Positions 36,401-43,584 of a stretch of 64,000 nt of DNA are shown here, in pieces. Position 1 is the first letter of the stretch, and each line of letters opens with the position of its first letter. The position numbers and the translations under genes are program-made. Below the pieces are notes generated by a model. It was not told the DNA's origin. It saw only the letters and a program-made list of their open reading frames with translations, and made no database searches. Source of the stretch: JBCCCJ01 sp039029315 (GTDB taxonomy: Bacteria; Bacteroidota; Bacteroidia; J057). The DNA lies in NCBI GenBank assembly GCA_039029315.1, contig JBCCGK010000005.1:62001-126000 (forward strand), read 5' to 3'.

Positions 36401-38112
36401 CCTGTGAGTGACACAACACCTGGAATGGTAAAGGGAAAAGGAGTGGTGCCGAAAATCATCCCGAATCCACCCGTTACATTTGTCCCCATCAGCCTATAGC
36501 CCGTTCCGACAGGTAGATCAAAGAAGAGTGGAACGATCGTCTCGGTAAAAGAGGTTTCGGAAACATGGATGGTCACGGAGTCAAGAATGGTTCCGGAGCT
36601 GTTTTCCAACTGGATTCTCATGGACCCTGCTTGATCCGTAAAGACCTTGACACTTTTGAGCACAGAAGGCGTGAAAACATCAAACGTAATGCCCCTCGAC
36701 CCAACAACAAAGAATTGGTTGGAAGAACCAAAGTCTGGCAACCCGCTTGTATCTATGGTCGCATAATTATTCGCTTGAGCATAGAGTGTCGTGGAGGTGG
36801 AAATGAAAAGGGGAACCTGATTCCCGGATGCGATCGGTCTTGTGTCCGTTTGACCCTCAAACCAAAGAATCTCATCAGAACTACTTTGAGCAGAGAGAAA
36901 GACAGAATCGGGTCCACAAATACTAGCATCAGCCACGGTAGGAGAAGCCGGAGTGCTCAATACTTCCACAATGATTGTGTCAGAGACAGCGCAGGTTCCA
37001 ATGGAGGTTTCCACGGATACCGTATCTGAACTGGAAACTACAATAGTGGGGTTGGTTGAACCTGTGCTCCAGAGGTAGGTTGCCCCAGGATTGGTGGCGT
37101 CCAGGGTAAGACTCCCTCCACAGAGAGCGGTATCTAGTCCTAGATTTACCACGGGAGAAGGTAATACATCTACCTGAACGGGAGTTTGTGGACTTGAACA
37201 GATCTTGGTTGTTACTGCCCAATCGAAGAAATATGCATATCTATCTGTGGCATTGGTGATGGAACCTGTCAGGGAGACAACACCAGGAATGTCAAAAGGA
37301 TAAGGGGTGGTCCCAAAAATCATCCCAAACCCGCCACTGACATTCTCGCCAACAAGTTTAAATCCTGTTCCCACAGGCAAGTCAAAAAAGAGGGGAACGA
37401 TGGTTTCTGTAAACGAAGATTCTGTAACATGTATGGTTAGAGAGTCCAGGATTGTACCAGAGCTGTTTTCCAATTGGATGCGCATCGACCCTGGCTGATC
37501 AGAAAAGACCTTGACACTCTTGAGCACAGAAGGCGTGAAAACATCGAAGGTGATGCCTCTCGATCCAATGACAAAAAATTGAGTTGAACTACCAAAATCA
37601 GGAAGACCGACCGTGTCTATGGGCGCATAATTATTGGCCTCTGTGTAAAGGGTGGTCGAATCAGAGATGAAAAGTGAGACCTGATTGCCTGAAGCTATGG
37701 GGCGATTGGATGTCGGATGATCATACCACAAGACCTCATCAGAATTGCTTTGTGCTGAGAGTGTGACCTCTCCCGGCCCACAAATACTCAGGTCTGACAC
37801 AGTTGGTGCAACAGGTGTACTCACTATATCCACTTCCACACTGTCCCGGCTTGTGCCATTCGTATCTGTAACATCTACCCAATAAATGCCACTGACTGAC
37901 ACCTGAATGCTTTGAGTTGTCTCTGTTGTACTCCAGACATAGGAAGCCCCAGGATTTCCTGCATCCAGGAGTAGCATGTCGCAGGCACCGACATCCGGCC
38001 CAAGGTCAACGATGGGTTGCGCATGGGAAGAAACAACCAGAAGAAAGAAGGACAAAAAGCCCAAACAAGTTTGTGTAAGAGAAGGATAAGGTGTGGAGAG
38101 GTTCAATCGCAT
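33460..38112 (-). CDS. T9SS-exported Ig-like repeat protein with PKD and sorting domain
   Basis: A 1550-residue exported protein with a signal peptide (LGFLSFFLLVVSSHAQP). It has four tandem units of about 287 residues, each made of a 'NLGxD..CGG/D..LDA..PGATYLWSTG' Ig-like module, a 'P-x-V-x-D-x-S-I-C-G-P' module and a larger beta-rich module with GSMRIQLENSSGTILDS and SGGFGMIFG; the fourth is diverged. Three shorter Ig-like units follow, then a PKD domain (NFWDFGDGNTSNLSSPVHTY) and a type A T9SS sorting domain (TYPNPVSDHVFVRFEQ ... GLYQLKVQTEEGFTIHKLMIR). It would be secreted through T9SS and anchored at the surface, perhaps on the glycan made by this locus. It lies 10 nt before the ABC exporter gene. 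Adhesin function is inferred. Confidence 0.9.
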   Translation of the reverse strand: MRLNLSTPYPSLTQTCLGFLSFFLLVVSSHAQPIVDLGPDVGACDMLLLDAGNPGASYVWSTTETTQSIQVSVSGIYWVDVTDTNGTSRDSVEVDIVSTPVAPTVSDLSICGPGEVTLSAQSNSDEVLWYDHPTSNRPIASGNQVSLFISDSTTLYTEANNYAPIDTVGLPDFGSSTQFFVIGSRGITFDVFTPSVLKSVKVFSDQPGSMRIQLENSSGTILDSLTIHVTESSFTETIVPLFFDLPVGTGFKLVGENVSGGFGMIFGTTPYPFDIPGVVSLTGSITNATDRYAYFFDWAVTTKICSSPQTPVQVDVLPSPVVNLGLDTALCGGSLTLDATNPGATYLWSTGSTNPTIVVSSSDTVSVETSIGTCAVSDTIIVEVLSTPASPTVADASICGPDSVFLSAQSSSDEILWFEGQTDTRPIASGNQVPLFISTSTTLYAQANNYATIDTSGLPDFGSSNQFFVVGSRGITFDVFTPSVLKSVKVFTDQAGSMRIQLENSSGTILDSVTIHVSETSFTETIVPLFFDLPVGTGYRLMGTNVTGGFGMIFGTTPFPFTIPGVVSLTGATSNDTDRYTYFFDWAITKKICASPQVPVQIDVLPSPVVNLGLDTALCGGSLTLDASNTGATYLWSTGATGSSIVVTTTDTVSVEASVGNCSESDTIIVEILTTPGPPTVSDTSICGPGSINVAALSTAEEVLWYDDPASSRPIASGHQISLFVPDSTTIYAEANNYASIDTVGLPDFGSADQFFVIGTRGITFDVITPALLKSIKVFSNQAGSMRIQLENSSGTILDSITIHVTETSFTETIVPLFFDLPAETGLRLIGENVSGGFGMIFGQTAYPFDIPGVISLTGSITNATDRYTYFFDWAVTKKVCASPMAPMQINVLEAPEFNLGFDRAICGDSFVLDASSPGASYLWNTGATTSSITVSQTDTFSVVANIGACVKGDTVFLEFVPEPLSPIPFDTTVCGNGEVFFTTQSGGDEFLWYEGQSDVDFLLEGDSLFQFIQDTTTLFVEAINHSTVNQVGIANFSPPQAAFQPSLRGISFDVFQPLVLKSVQMYSDGPTEALVLLENSAGIPLDSMLVFIEDDLGTNVPLYFDLPVGNGFRLVAKNITGGNLAFYFNNISYPYVIPNQISLTAANNGATNNYYYFFDWEIVQKVCISPRIPVTVTVALPLNLGDDIYSCDPVTLNTLNPSATHIWNTGAVTPSIQAGETGKYWVEISDNMGCVSVDTIEVEIPTLDLGEDGIICGTTLFTGYDSTSVFEWNTGAMTPDLPLINPGTYWVRVNEPLGCVLEDTIVVSGFADFPMVDLGMDFSECDSAVLDAGNPGNSFLWSTGDTTQMISIYTVGIISVDVTNEFGCTTTDEISVFITPSPTAEFVYNSNGATIFFENLSSLGSNFWDFGDGNTSNLSSPVHTYQDTGMYTVRLILIDILNNCGSDTFYSTIHITSLTSADALLNTGTIRTYPNPVSDHVFVRFEQVPSGHVSFQLLDMRGRAVLNKQIFLLDPNHIEVLSIPSVSQGLYQLKVQTEEGFTIHKLMIR
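34567..35431 (-). repeat. T9SS protein tandem unit 4 (diverged)
   Basis: Opens with PEFNLGFDRAICGDSFVLDA and keeps the module order, but the large module is diverged (LRGISFDVFQPLVLKSVQMY, PVGNGFRLVAKNITGG). It is the membrane-distal-to-CTD transition unit, and the oldest by divergence. Boundaries approximate. Confidence 0.6.
35432..36291 (-). repeat. T9SS protein tandem unit 3
   Basis: Same order of modules as unit 2, opening with the same PSPVVNLGLDTALCGGSLTL. Landmark PAETGLRLIGENVSGGFG replaces the PVGTG form of the others. Boundaries approximate. Confidence 0.7.
36292..37159 (-). repeat. T9SS protein tandem unit 2
   Basis: Begins at PSPVVNLGLDTALCGGSLTL, a phrase it shares exactly with unit 3. 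The high residue identity to units 1 and 3, with many synonymous base changes, suggests repeated duplication or gene conversion followed by drift. Boundaries approximate. Confidence 0.7.
37160..38015 (-). repeat. T9SS protein tandem unit 1
   Basis: First of four tandem units in the 1550-residue protein, starting at the residues PIVDLGPDVGACD. Its large module (PSVLKSVKVFSDQPGSMRIQ) is nearly the same as in units 2 and 3. Boundaries are approximate, read from matching landmarks. Confidence 0.7.
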
Positions 38113-38167
38113 TGTCGAAAATCAAGACTTATAAAGAATGAAGATGCTAGGTCTATGTCATTGACAA

Positions 38168-38704
38168 TTAACGTGTGTGATTATAGAGTAACAGAGGTTC
38201 TGGATCGTATTTAGATAGATCAGCCTCTACAAATTCTTCTTCTGCATATATGAGATAGCGGATTTTTCGATTGATCATTGGTTCTGCCTTTTCGATCAAC
38301 TCAACCAAATATCTTTTGTCGATGTCTCCAATGATGATCAGATCCACAATATTACTATCCAGGCCTTTGGAAAATTCGCCTACGAGATATACGCTTCTGA
38401 CAGACCCTAATCCTTTGATCACATATTCCAGAATCTGATCCAGGCCAATGTATTTCATGACAATATTGTGAACCTCTCTGAAGAGGGGGTGCTGGGTATT
38501 GGCGCGAAAGACCTTCTTATTGCCGTCCATCTCTGAGGTCAGCATGCCGGCTTTCTCAAAGCGATTCAACTCCAGGCGGATCGAGTTGCTGGATTCTCCA
38601 AACTCTCCTTCCAAATGACGAAGGTAAGCGCGCGTATTGCTATTGAGAAAAAATTTCAAGAGCAACTTGATTCTGGTTTTGGAGGAAATGAGAGTCTCTA
38701 TCAT
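38168..38704 (-). CDS. Winged-helix regulator fused to degenerate nucleotidyltransferase domain
   Basis: A 178-residue two-domain protein. Residues 1-75 form a winged helix (SKTRIKLLLKFFLNSNTRAYLRHLEGEF, SSNSIRLELNRFEKAGMLTSEMDGNKKVFRAN), the layout of ArsR/MarR-like regulators. Residues about 95-178 resemble a minimal nucleotidyltransferase, but the G-S-...-D-x-D active site reads VGEFSKGLDSNIVDLIIIG: the Ser is Glu and only one of the paired Asp is clear, so catalysis is doubtful. Such proteins occur at Bacteroidota capsule loci. A 21-bp palindrome overlaps its own promoter 36-56 nt upstream, and a near-copy lies before pseC, so autoregulation and control of that gene are likely but inferred. 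Confidence 0.8.
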   Translation of the reverse strand: MIETLISSKTRIKLLLKFFLNSNTRAYLRHLEGEFGESSNSIRLELNRFEKAGMLTSEMDGNKKVFRANTQHPLFREVHNIVMKYIGLDQILEYVIKGLGSVRSVYLVGEFSKGLDSNIVDLIIIGDIDKRYLVELIEKAEPMINRKIRYLIYAEEEFVEADLSKYDPEPLLLYNHTR

Positions 38705-38739
38705 TGGATTGAGAATACAGCGATATAGAGTATCGTATT

Positions 38740-38760
38740 TTGAGTAGCAAAACTACTCAA
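38740..38760. promoter_or_regulatory. 21-bp palindromic operator, copy A
   Basis: Perfect 8-bp arms TTGAGTAG and CTACTCAA separated by 5 nt (CAAAA on the + strand). The site lies in the 129-bp gap upstream of the winged-helix regulator. Copy B at 40738-40758 matches it at 19 of 21 positions. On the minus strand the centre reads TAGTTTTG, so a repressor bound here would cover the promoter -7 box. Confidence 0.75.
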
Positions 38761-38777
38761 TTTGTATGTGATGACAA
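38748..38777 (-). promoter_or_regulatory. Bacteroidota-type promoter of the regulator gene
   Basis: Minus-strand TAGTTTTG (38748-38755) fits the TAnnTTTG -7 consensus exactly. A TTG (38775-38777, in CTTG against the TTTG consensus) stands 19 nt upstream. Transcription would start near 38742, giving a leader of about 38 nt before the ATG at 38704. Confidence 0.6.
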
Positions 38778-38833
38778 GGGGCTGAAGATATTTTCTTATT
38801 GGATGTAAGGATTTTTGAGAGATTGATACATTT

Positions 38834-39544
38834 TCACTTTTCGATATGTCGAACCAGCAAAAATGCTTCAGCTAAGGGAAGGCCTACTCGCACACCCTGA
38901 CGCATGGCGAGAGTCCGCAACCCTTGGGGAGATCTTGGATGTGGAAAGGGACGTTTTTCATGAGAATATTGCTCCATTGCCTGGATTTTTGCTTCAAGGT
39001 TCTCTTCACTTACTGAAAAGAAAAAGTTGGGTTGCCAGGGCATCGGAGCATGGAAGGCTTGCCACTCTGTCGAAGAAGGGATTTCAAAACAAAAAAGGCT
39101 ATGGACCTCCTCTTCTTCCATTGGTCGAATGGCAGTCACAACCGCTTCAAAGGTGCGTCGGTGATCTATGTTCGTATCTCCTCCGTGATGAGTGAAAATG
39201 ATTCCTGGCCGGAACCTTCGCTTTTCTTGTTCGACTACCTTGATCAAATCCAGTAACTCTATCCCATCGAATCGATTGTCTGGAAAGTTATGGATATGAA
39301 CAGCTTGATAGCCAAGTATTTTTCTGGCAGATTCTATGTGCTGTTTGTGTTCAGCCAGTTCCTTCTGCCAATGTGCCGGATCTCGCTGGTCCGCTCGACT
39401 TGTGATGCCTTCTCCCAGGATGACTACCTCAATGGTACAACCATATTCCTGGATCATCCGATGGATACTGGCCCCCATCCCTAGCACCTCATCATCCGGA
39501 TGGGCAACCACAATCATAATTCGTTCATTGGTCCAGGAAAGCAT
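38834..39544 (-). CDS. PIG-L/LmbE-family deacetylase
   Basis: A 236-residue zinc hydrolase. IVVAHPDDEVLGMG (about residues 12-25) gives the A-H-P-D-D-E motif, and FTHHGGDTNIDHRRTFEAVV supplies the further zinc histidines of the family. Members remove N-acetyl groups from GlcNAc-type sugars in GPI, mycothiol, bacillithiol and polysaccharide synthesis. It lies 18 nt after the PseC-like aminotransferase gene and probably forms a two-gene unit with it. A deacetylation step would allow a different N-acyl group to be added by one of the acyltransferases in the locus. Substrate not determined. Soluble, no signal peptide. Confidence 0.88.
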   Translation of the reverse strand: MLSWTNERIMIVVAHPDDEVLGMGASIHRMIQEYGCTIEVVILGEGITSRADQRDPAHWQKELAEHKQHIESARKILGYQAVHIHNFPDNRFDGIELLDLIKVVEQEKRRFRPGIIFTHHGGDTNIDHRRTFEAVVTAIRPMEEEEVHSLFCFEIPSSTEWQAFHAPMPWQPNFFFSVSEENLEAKIQAMEQYSHEKRPFPHPRSPQGLRTLAMRQGVRVGLPLAEAFLLVRHIEK

Positions 39545-39562
39545 AAATGAATAAGGCTAAAG

Positions 39563-40729
39563 TCAGATAAGATGAAGAATTTGCTCAATGACATAGGATT
39601 GCTGTTCCGCTGTCAAACTCGGATACATCGGCAAACTCAGACAATGATTGTAGTAGTTCTCCGCATGAGGGTGATCGCCAACTTTATGACCAAACTGCTG
39701 ATAGTAAGGGTGATAGTGTAGAGGAATGTAATGGATTTGACAATAGATGCCTGCTTGCCTGAGGGAATCATACATGCGTTTTCTATCTGGAACCTGAACC
39801 ACAAACAGATGGTAGGCATGACCAGGAACAAAAGTTGCTGGTAAGGGCCGGACGCTTGTTCCTGCAAATGCCTGAATATACATTTTGGCAATCTCTCTAC
39901 GTCTACTCAGTCCTTCATCGGCGCGGGCTAGTTGACTTATTCCCAAAGCTGCATGAAGATTGGACAATCGATAATTGTATCCCAGTTCCTGCATTTCATA
40001 ATACCATCCGCCATGTTGCTCTGTGAGAAGTTGTGGATCTTTGGTAATCCCATGATGCCTGAGTTGAAGGAGTCTTTGGTACAAATCTGCCCGATTGGTG
40101 GTGATCATCCCCCCTTCTCCTGTCGCGATATGTTTGACCGGATGAAAGGAAAATATCGCCAAATCAGCACATTGCCCATCTCCTGCTCTTTGGCGCAAGC
40201 CATCGACCGTATCAAAATATGCGCCTGGTGCATGACAGCTGTCTTCGATGATCCACAAATGATGTTCCTCAGCCAATTGCCGAAACGCATCCATTTGGAC
40301 CGCTAATCCCATAAAGTCTACCGGAATCAGGCCAGCGTAAGTTCCTGGCGGAGATGATTCCAGCAACTTCTGAACCTGTAGAAGATCCAGCAGTCCCGAG
40401 GCAGGATCAATGTCTGCCAACACAATGTCTCCTCCGCAATACTTGATACAATTGGCCGAGGCAGCAAATGTCAAGGGAGAGGTGATGACCTTGTCTCCTT
40501 CCCTCACACCAAGGGCAATGGCACAAAGATGTAAGGCTGCAGTTCCGCTGGAGACTGCGACAGCATATTGCGAACCAATGTAGGTGGCAAAAGCTTCTTC
40601 AAAAGCTTGTATCCCCGGCCCCTGTGTAAGATAATCCTCTCCCAATACCTGTACCACAGCAGCAACATCAGTCTGAGTGATGTGTTGCCGGCCATAGGGG
40701 ATTGGACAGAAAGATGGCAAGGGTTTCAT
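39563..40729 (-). CDS. pseC: PseC-like UDP-4-keto-6-deoxy-sugar aminotransferase
   Basis: A 388-residue DegT-family aminotransferase. The start region FCPIPYGRQHITQTDVAAVVQVLGEDYLTQGPGIQAFEEAFA is the typical opening of PseC enzymes. Other motifs are VSSGTAALHLCAIALGV, TSPLTFAASANCIKYCGGDIVLADID, IIEDSCHAPGAYF and IFSFHPVKHIATGEGG (Schiff-base Lys in HPVKH). PseC makes UDP-4-amino-4,6-dideoxy-N-acetyl-altrosamine in the pseudaminic acid route, but no PseB dehydratase is in the window; LegB at 42595 might feed it, or PseB may be elsewhere. The operator-like palindrome copy B ends 9 nt before its ATG, so it may be regulated separately from the genes upstream. Confidence 0.85.
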   Translation of the reverse strand: MKPLPSFCPIPYGRQHITQTDVAAVVQVLGEDYLTQGPGIQAFEEAFATYIGSQYAVAVSSGTAALHLCAIALGVREGDKVITSPLTFAASANCIKYCGGDIVLADIDPASGLLDLLQVQKLLESSPPGTYAGLIPVDFMGLAVQMDAFRQLAEEHHLWIIEDSCHAPGAYFDTVDGLRQRAGDGQCADLAIFSFHPVKHIATGEGGMITTNRADLYQRLLQLRHHGITKDPQLLTEQHGGWYYEMQELGYNYRLSNLHAALGISQLARADEGLSRRREIAKMYIQAFAGTSVRPLPATFVPGHAYHLFVVQVPDRKRMYDSLRQAGIYCQIHYIPLHYHPYYQQFGHKVGDHPHAENYYNHCLSLPMYPSLTAEQQSYVIEQILHLI

Positions 40730-40737
40730 GTAAGATT

Positions 40738-40758
40738 TTGAGTAAAAAAACTACTCAA
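40738..40758. promoter_or_regulatory. 21-bp palindromic operator, copy B
   Basis: TTGAGTA and TACTCAA arms around an A-rich centre, matching copy A (38740-38760) except at two adjacent bases (AA for GC at positions 8-9). It sits in the 39-bp gap between the acyltransferase stop and the pseC start, ending 9 nt from the ATG. The minus strand contains TAGTTTTT, one base off the -7 consensus; no good TTG lies 19 nt further upstream. Confidence 0.7.
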
Positions 40759-40768
40759 ACTTGGCTAG

Positions 40769-41359
40769 CTAATTATCGAGTTTATGCACAAGACCGTCTT
40801 TGAGTTCATAACGATCCTTGCTTTCCGGGCAGGTCGCTATGTGAGTGTCTTCAAAGGAAAGCCGATGACCATATTCGCTCATCCATCCCAGTTGGCGTCC
40901 TGGATTGCCTACAATCAGGGCATAGGGAGGGACATTTTTGGTGACAACAGTTCCTGCGCCAATAAAACAATGATGTCCGAGACGAACACCACATACAATA
41001 GTAGCATTGGCACCGATGGTTGCTCCTTTTTCCAAATAGGTCTCAGCATATTGACTTTTGCGGATGACTGCACTCCGAGGATTCCGAACATTGGTGAAGA
41101 CCATAGAAGGGCCCAGGAACACATCATCTTCACAAATGACCCCTTCATAGAGGGAAACATTGTTCTGGATTTTGACATTATTCCCAAGTTTGACCCTGGA
41201 AGCAACAAAGACGTTCTGTCCCAGGCTACATCCTTCTCCTATTTCTGCATGAGGCATCACATGACAGAAATGCCAGATCTTTGTTCGATTGCCAATTTGG
41301 ACAGGTTCTTCTACGAGCGCGGTTTCGTGAGCAAAATAATCAGCTAAGTTAGAGTTCAT
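40769..41359 (-). CDS. WbpD/WlbB-like hexapeptide N-acyltransferase
   Basis: A 196-residue left-handed beta-helix protein: YFAHETALVEEPVQIGNRTKIWHFCHVMPHAEIGEGCSLG, then VKLGNNVKIQNNVSLYEGV, EDDVFLGPSMVFTNVRNPRS and EKGATIGANATIVCGVRLG. The 'WHFCHVMPHAEIG' and 'FTNVRNPRSAV' phrases mark the WbpD/WlbB group that N-acetylates UDP-3-amino sugars. There is no Rossmann-like N-terminal domain, so it is not of the PglD/LegH type. In this place it may acetylate the LegC or PseC product. It is a paralogue of the protein at 12388-12939. The gap to legC is 81 bp. Confidence 0.88.
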   Translation of the reverse strand: MNSNLADYFAHETALVEEPVQIGNRTKIWHFCHVMPHAEIGEGCSLGQNVFVASRVKLGNNVKIQNNVSLYEGVICEDDVFLGPSMVFTNVRNPRSAVIRKSQYAETYLEKGATIGANATIVCGVRLGHHCFIGAGTVVTKNVPPYALIVGNPGRQLGWMSEYGHRLSFEDTHIATCPESKDRYELKDGLVHKLDN

Positions 41360-41440
41360 TCAGAGAAATATTTGATTCGGCAAAAATACAATTCCATTTT
41401 CAATATTCTGAATAGAGGTAATATTTTTCTCAACTTTGAT

Positions 41441-42589
41441 TTATCTCGTGAGTTGTTGTTGAATGATTTTGATGATTCGACTTTGTTGGGCATCGGTAAG
41501 AGCAGGAAAGGCAGGGAGGCTCAGTGAATGATCAACAATCCTCCCGCTATGATCTTCTGTTGTTATATATCGACAATGGTTGTACATCGGCAGGCGATTT
41601 AGAGGAGACCATAAGGGCCTGGTTTGGATATTTGCCTCTGTTAATGCCATTCTGATTTGATCGACTGTTGAAGAGCAAAAACTGGGCAGCCAATAGTTGG
41701 GGTGACTCTCAGGGTGAATCCTTGCAAAAGAGAGCGGCCACTCAGCCTGAACAAGTTCCTCTCTATATCGCAGCTCAATTTTTTCTTTGAGGGACAAAAT
41801 ATCCTGCAATTGTTCCATTTGCGCAACTCCAAGGGCTGCCTGAATATTGCTCAGTCGATAATTATACCCTAACTCATCATGTAGATATAGCCTTGGGTGA
41901 GACTTCGCTTGGGTACTGAGATGTTTGGCCTTCGCCGCCAGTTCGGAAGAGTGAGTCAGGATCATACCGCCTCCGCCTGTTGTGAGAATTTTGTTGCCAT
42001 TGAAGCTAAGACAGCCCAGGGAACCAATGGTTCCTGCATGTTTGTCTTTCAGCCAACTACCCAGAGCTTCTGCAGCATCTTCAATCATGATGAGCTGATA
42101 TTCCTCAGCAAGTCGTTGGAGAGCGAAGCTTGGTGCCAACAATCCCAGTGCATGTACAGGCATGATGGCTTTCACGCGTCTGCCACTTGGAGTATGCAAG
42201 CAATTCCCATCTACAAGCTGACATTCTGTATGCAGAAAAGAAGCGACCAGATCTTCATCCATTTGCCAATGATCCTGATGGACATCGAACAATACCGGGC
42301 TGGCGCCTGCATATGTAACGGCATTGGCGCTAGCCACAAAGCTGACATTGGGAAGGAGAACAAGATCGCCTGCCTGCACATCGCTGATCAGCAGGGCGAG
42401 ATGTAATGCTGCGGTCCCACTTTGAACAGCCACAGCAAAAGTTGCTCCTGTATATTTTGCCACTGTTTGTTCGAATTCCGCAACATAAGCACCCGCAGAA
42501 GATACCCATCTTCGGTCCAGGCAATCCTTGACATATTGCCACTCATTCCCTTCAAACCAGGGCTCCGAAAGCGGAATTTTCTCTGCCAT
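41441..42589 (-). CDS. legC: LegC-type UDP-4-keto-6-deoxy-GlcNAc aminotransferase
   Basis: A 382-residue PLP aminotransferase with the start MAEKIPLSEPWFEGNEWQYVKDCLDRRWVSSAG, which matches the LegC subfamily opening. Further motifs are VQSGTAALHLALL, LPNVSFVASANAVTYAGASPVLFDV, IEDAAEALGSW and SFNGNKILTTGGGGM (Schiff-base Lys in NGNK). The ATG at 42589 is preferred over the longer frame because it lies 5 nt after the legB stop and gives the family N-terminus. LegC turns the LegB product into a 4-amino-4,6-dideoxy sugar in legionaminic acid synthesis. PLP enzyme, cytosolic. Confidence 0.9.
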   Translation of the reverse strand: MAEKIPLSEPWFEGNEWQYVKDCLDRRWVSSAGAYVAEFEQTVAKYTGATFAVAVQSGTAALHLALLISDVQAGDLVLLPNVSFVASANAVTYAGASPVLFDVHQDHWQMDEDLVASFLHTECQLVDGNCLHTPSGRRVKAIMPVHALGLLAPSFALQRLAEEYQLIMIEDAAEALGSWLKDKHAGTIGSLGCLSFNGNKILTTGGGGMILTHSSELAAKAKHLSTQAKSHPRLYLHDELGYNYRLSNIQAALGVAQMEQLQDILSLKEKIELRYREELVQAEWPLSFARIHPESHPNYWLPSFCSSTVDQIRMALTEANIQTRPLWSPLNRLPMYNHCRYITTEDHSGRIVDHSLSLPAFPALTDAQQSRIIKIIQQQLTR

Positions 42590-42594
42590 TTTTC

Positions 42595-43584
42595 TCAAAA
42601 ATAGTAATGATCTGACTGGAATCCAGCTAGATGCCTGGGGTTCCCATACCACTCAATACACCGGTCAAGACCAGTATTCAGGTCAACATTTGGTGTCCAA
42701 TTGACAAGTGTACTCAGCTGTTGGCCTGAGCCCAAAAGGCGTTCTACCTCACTTTTGGGAGGCCGCATACGCAGACGATCCTGAACAATGGGGGTTCCTG
42801 GCTGGATTTTGTCGATTATTCGTTGGGCCAGTTCTCCGATAGAGATCTCCTGTTCTGAGGCAATATTCAGCGTTTTGCCAGTCGTCGCCTCTGAAAACAA
42901 TACCTGAATCATGGCTTGAACGGTATCGCTGACATAAGTAAGGTCTCGACTTGGGCGAAGATCGCCCAAGTGAAGGGGAGACTCCCCTTGCAACAACTGT
43001 GTGATAATTGTAGGAATGATGGCTCTTGCTGATTGCCTGGGACCATAGGTGTTGAAGGGCCTTACTACCGTAACTGGCGTATCAAAACTTGACCAATAGG
43101 CTGTGGCCAAACTTTCTGCGGCAATTTTACTGGCGCTATAAGGAGATTGGGCGTGGACAGGATGTTGTTCATCGATGGGCACATATTGTGCTGTCCCGTA
43201 TACTTCAGAGCTGGATACCACGAGTACCTTTTGACGGGCTTGTTGTTTGGCGGCTTCCAGGACATTCAAGGTGCCATCTACATTTACTGCCATATAGCTG
43301 GCAGGACTCCGGTAGCTGTATGGGATCGAAATAAGTGCAGCCAGATGAAAGACCGCATCGACCCCTTCTAAGGCCTCATTGACACGTTGGGCATCCCGAA
43401 TATCTCCAGGAAAAATGTCGATGGCCTTTCGAACCGACTTTGGCAAGCGATCTAACCAGCCATTGGAAGAAAAAGAATTATACATAACAAAGGCCCGGAC
43501 ATCGACATTCTGTCTAAGCAAAGCTTCTACCAAATGACTGCCGATAAATCCATCAGCCCCGGTTACAAGTGCGCGTTTGGCCAT
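42595..43584 (-). CDS. legB: LegB-type NAD-dependent 4,6-dehydratase
   Basis: A 329-residue extended SDR: RALVTGADGFIGSHLVEALL, VFHLAALISIPYSYRSPASYMAVN, SSSEVYGTAQYVPIDE, SPYSASKIAAESLA (YxxxK) and VRPFNTYGPRQSARAIIPTII. The 'ADGFIGSHLVE...YNSFSSNGWLD' wording is characteristic of LegB. It would dehydrate UDP- or GDP-GlcNAc to the 4-keto-6-deoxy form. Its start overlaps the ptmE-like stop by one nucleotide (TAATG), and legC follows at once, so the three form one translational unit. Choice of UDP or GDP substrate depends on the upstream nucleotidyltransferase and is inferred. Confidence 0.92.
   Translation of the reverse strand: MAKRALVTGADGFIGSHLVEALLRQNVDVRAFVMYNSFSSNGWLDRLPKSVRKAIDIFPGDIRDAQRVNEALEGVDAVFHLAALISIPYSYRSPASYMAVNVDGTLNVLEAAKQQARQKVLVVSSSEVYGTAQYVPIDEQHPVHAQSPYSASKIAAESLATAYWSSFDTPVTVVRPFNTYGPRQSARAIIPTIITQLLQGESPLHLGDLRPSRDLTYVSDTVQAMIQVLFSEATTGKTLNIASEQEISIGELAQRIIDKIQPGTPIVQDRLRMRPPKSEVERLLGSGQQLSTLVNWTPNVDLNTGLDRCIEWYGNPRHLAGFQSDHYYF

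Noticed and set aside
34567..38015. Regular repeats that might be taken for a repeat array or CRISPR
   Set aside because: The units are ~860 bp, in frame and coding; they are protein-domain repeats.
38740..38760. Palindrome A as a terminator for the PIG-L gene
   Set aside because: It lies 74 bp past the stop with no following T run in the leftward direction, and it has a near-copy directly before pseC.
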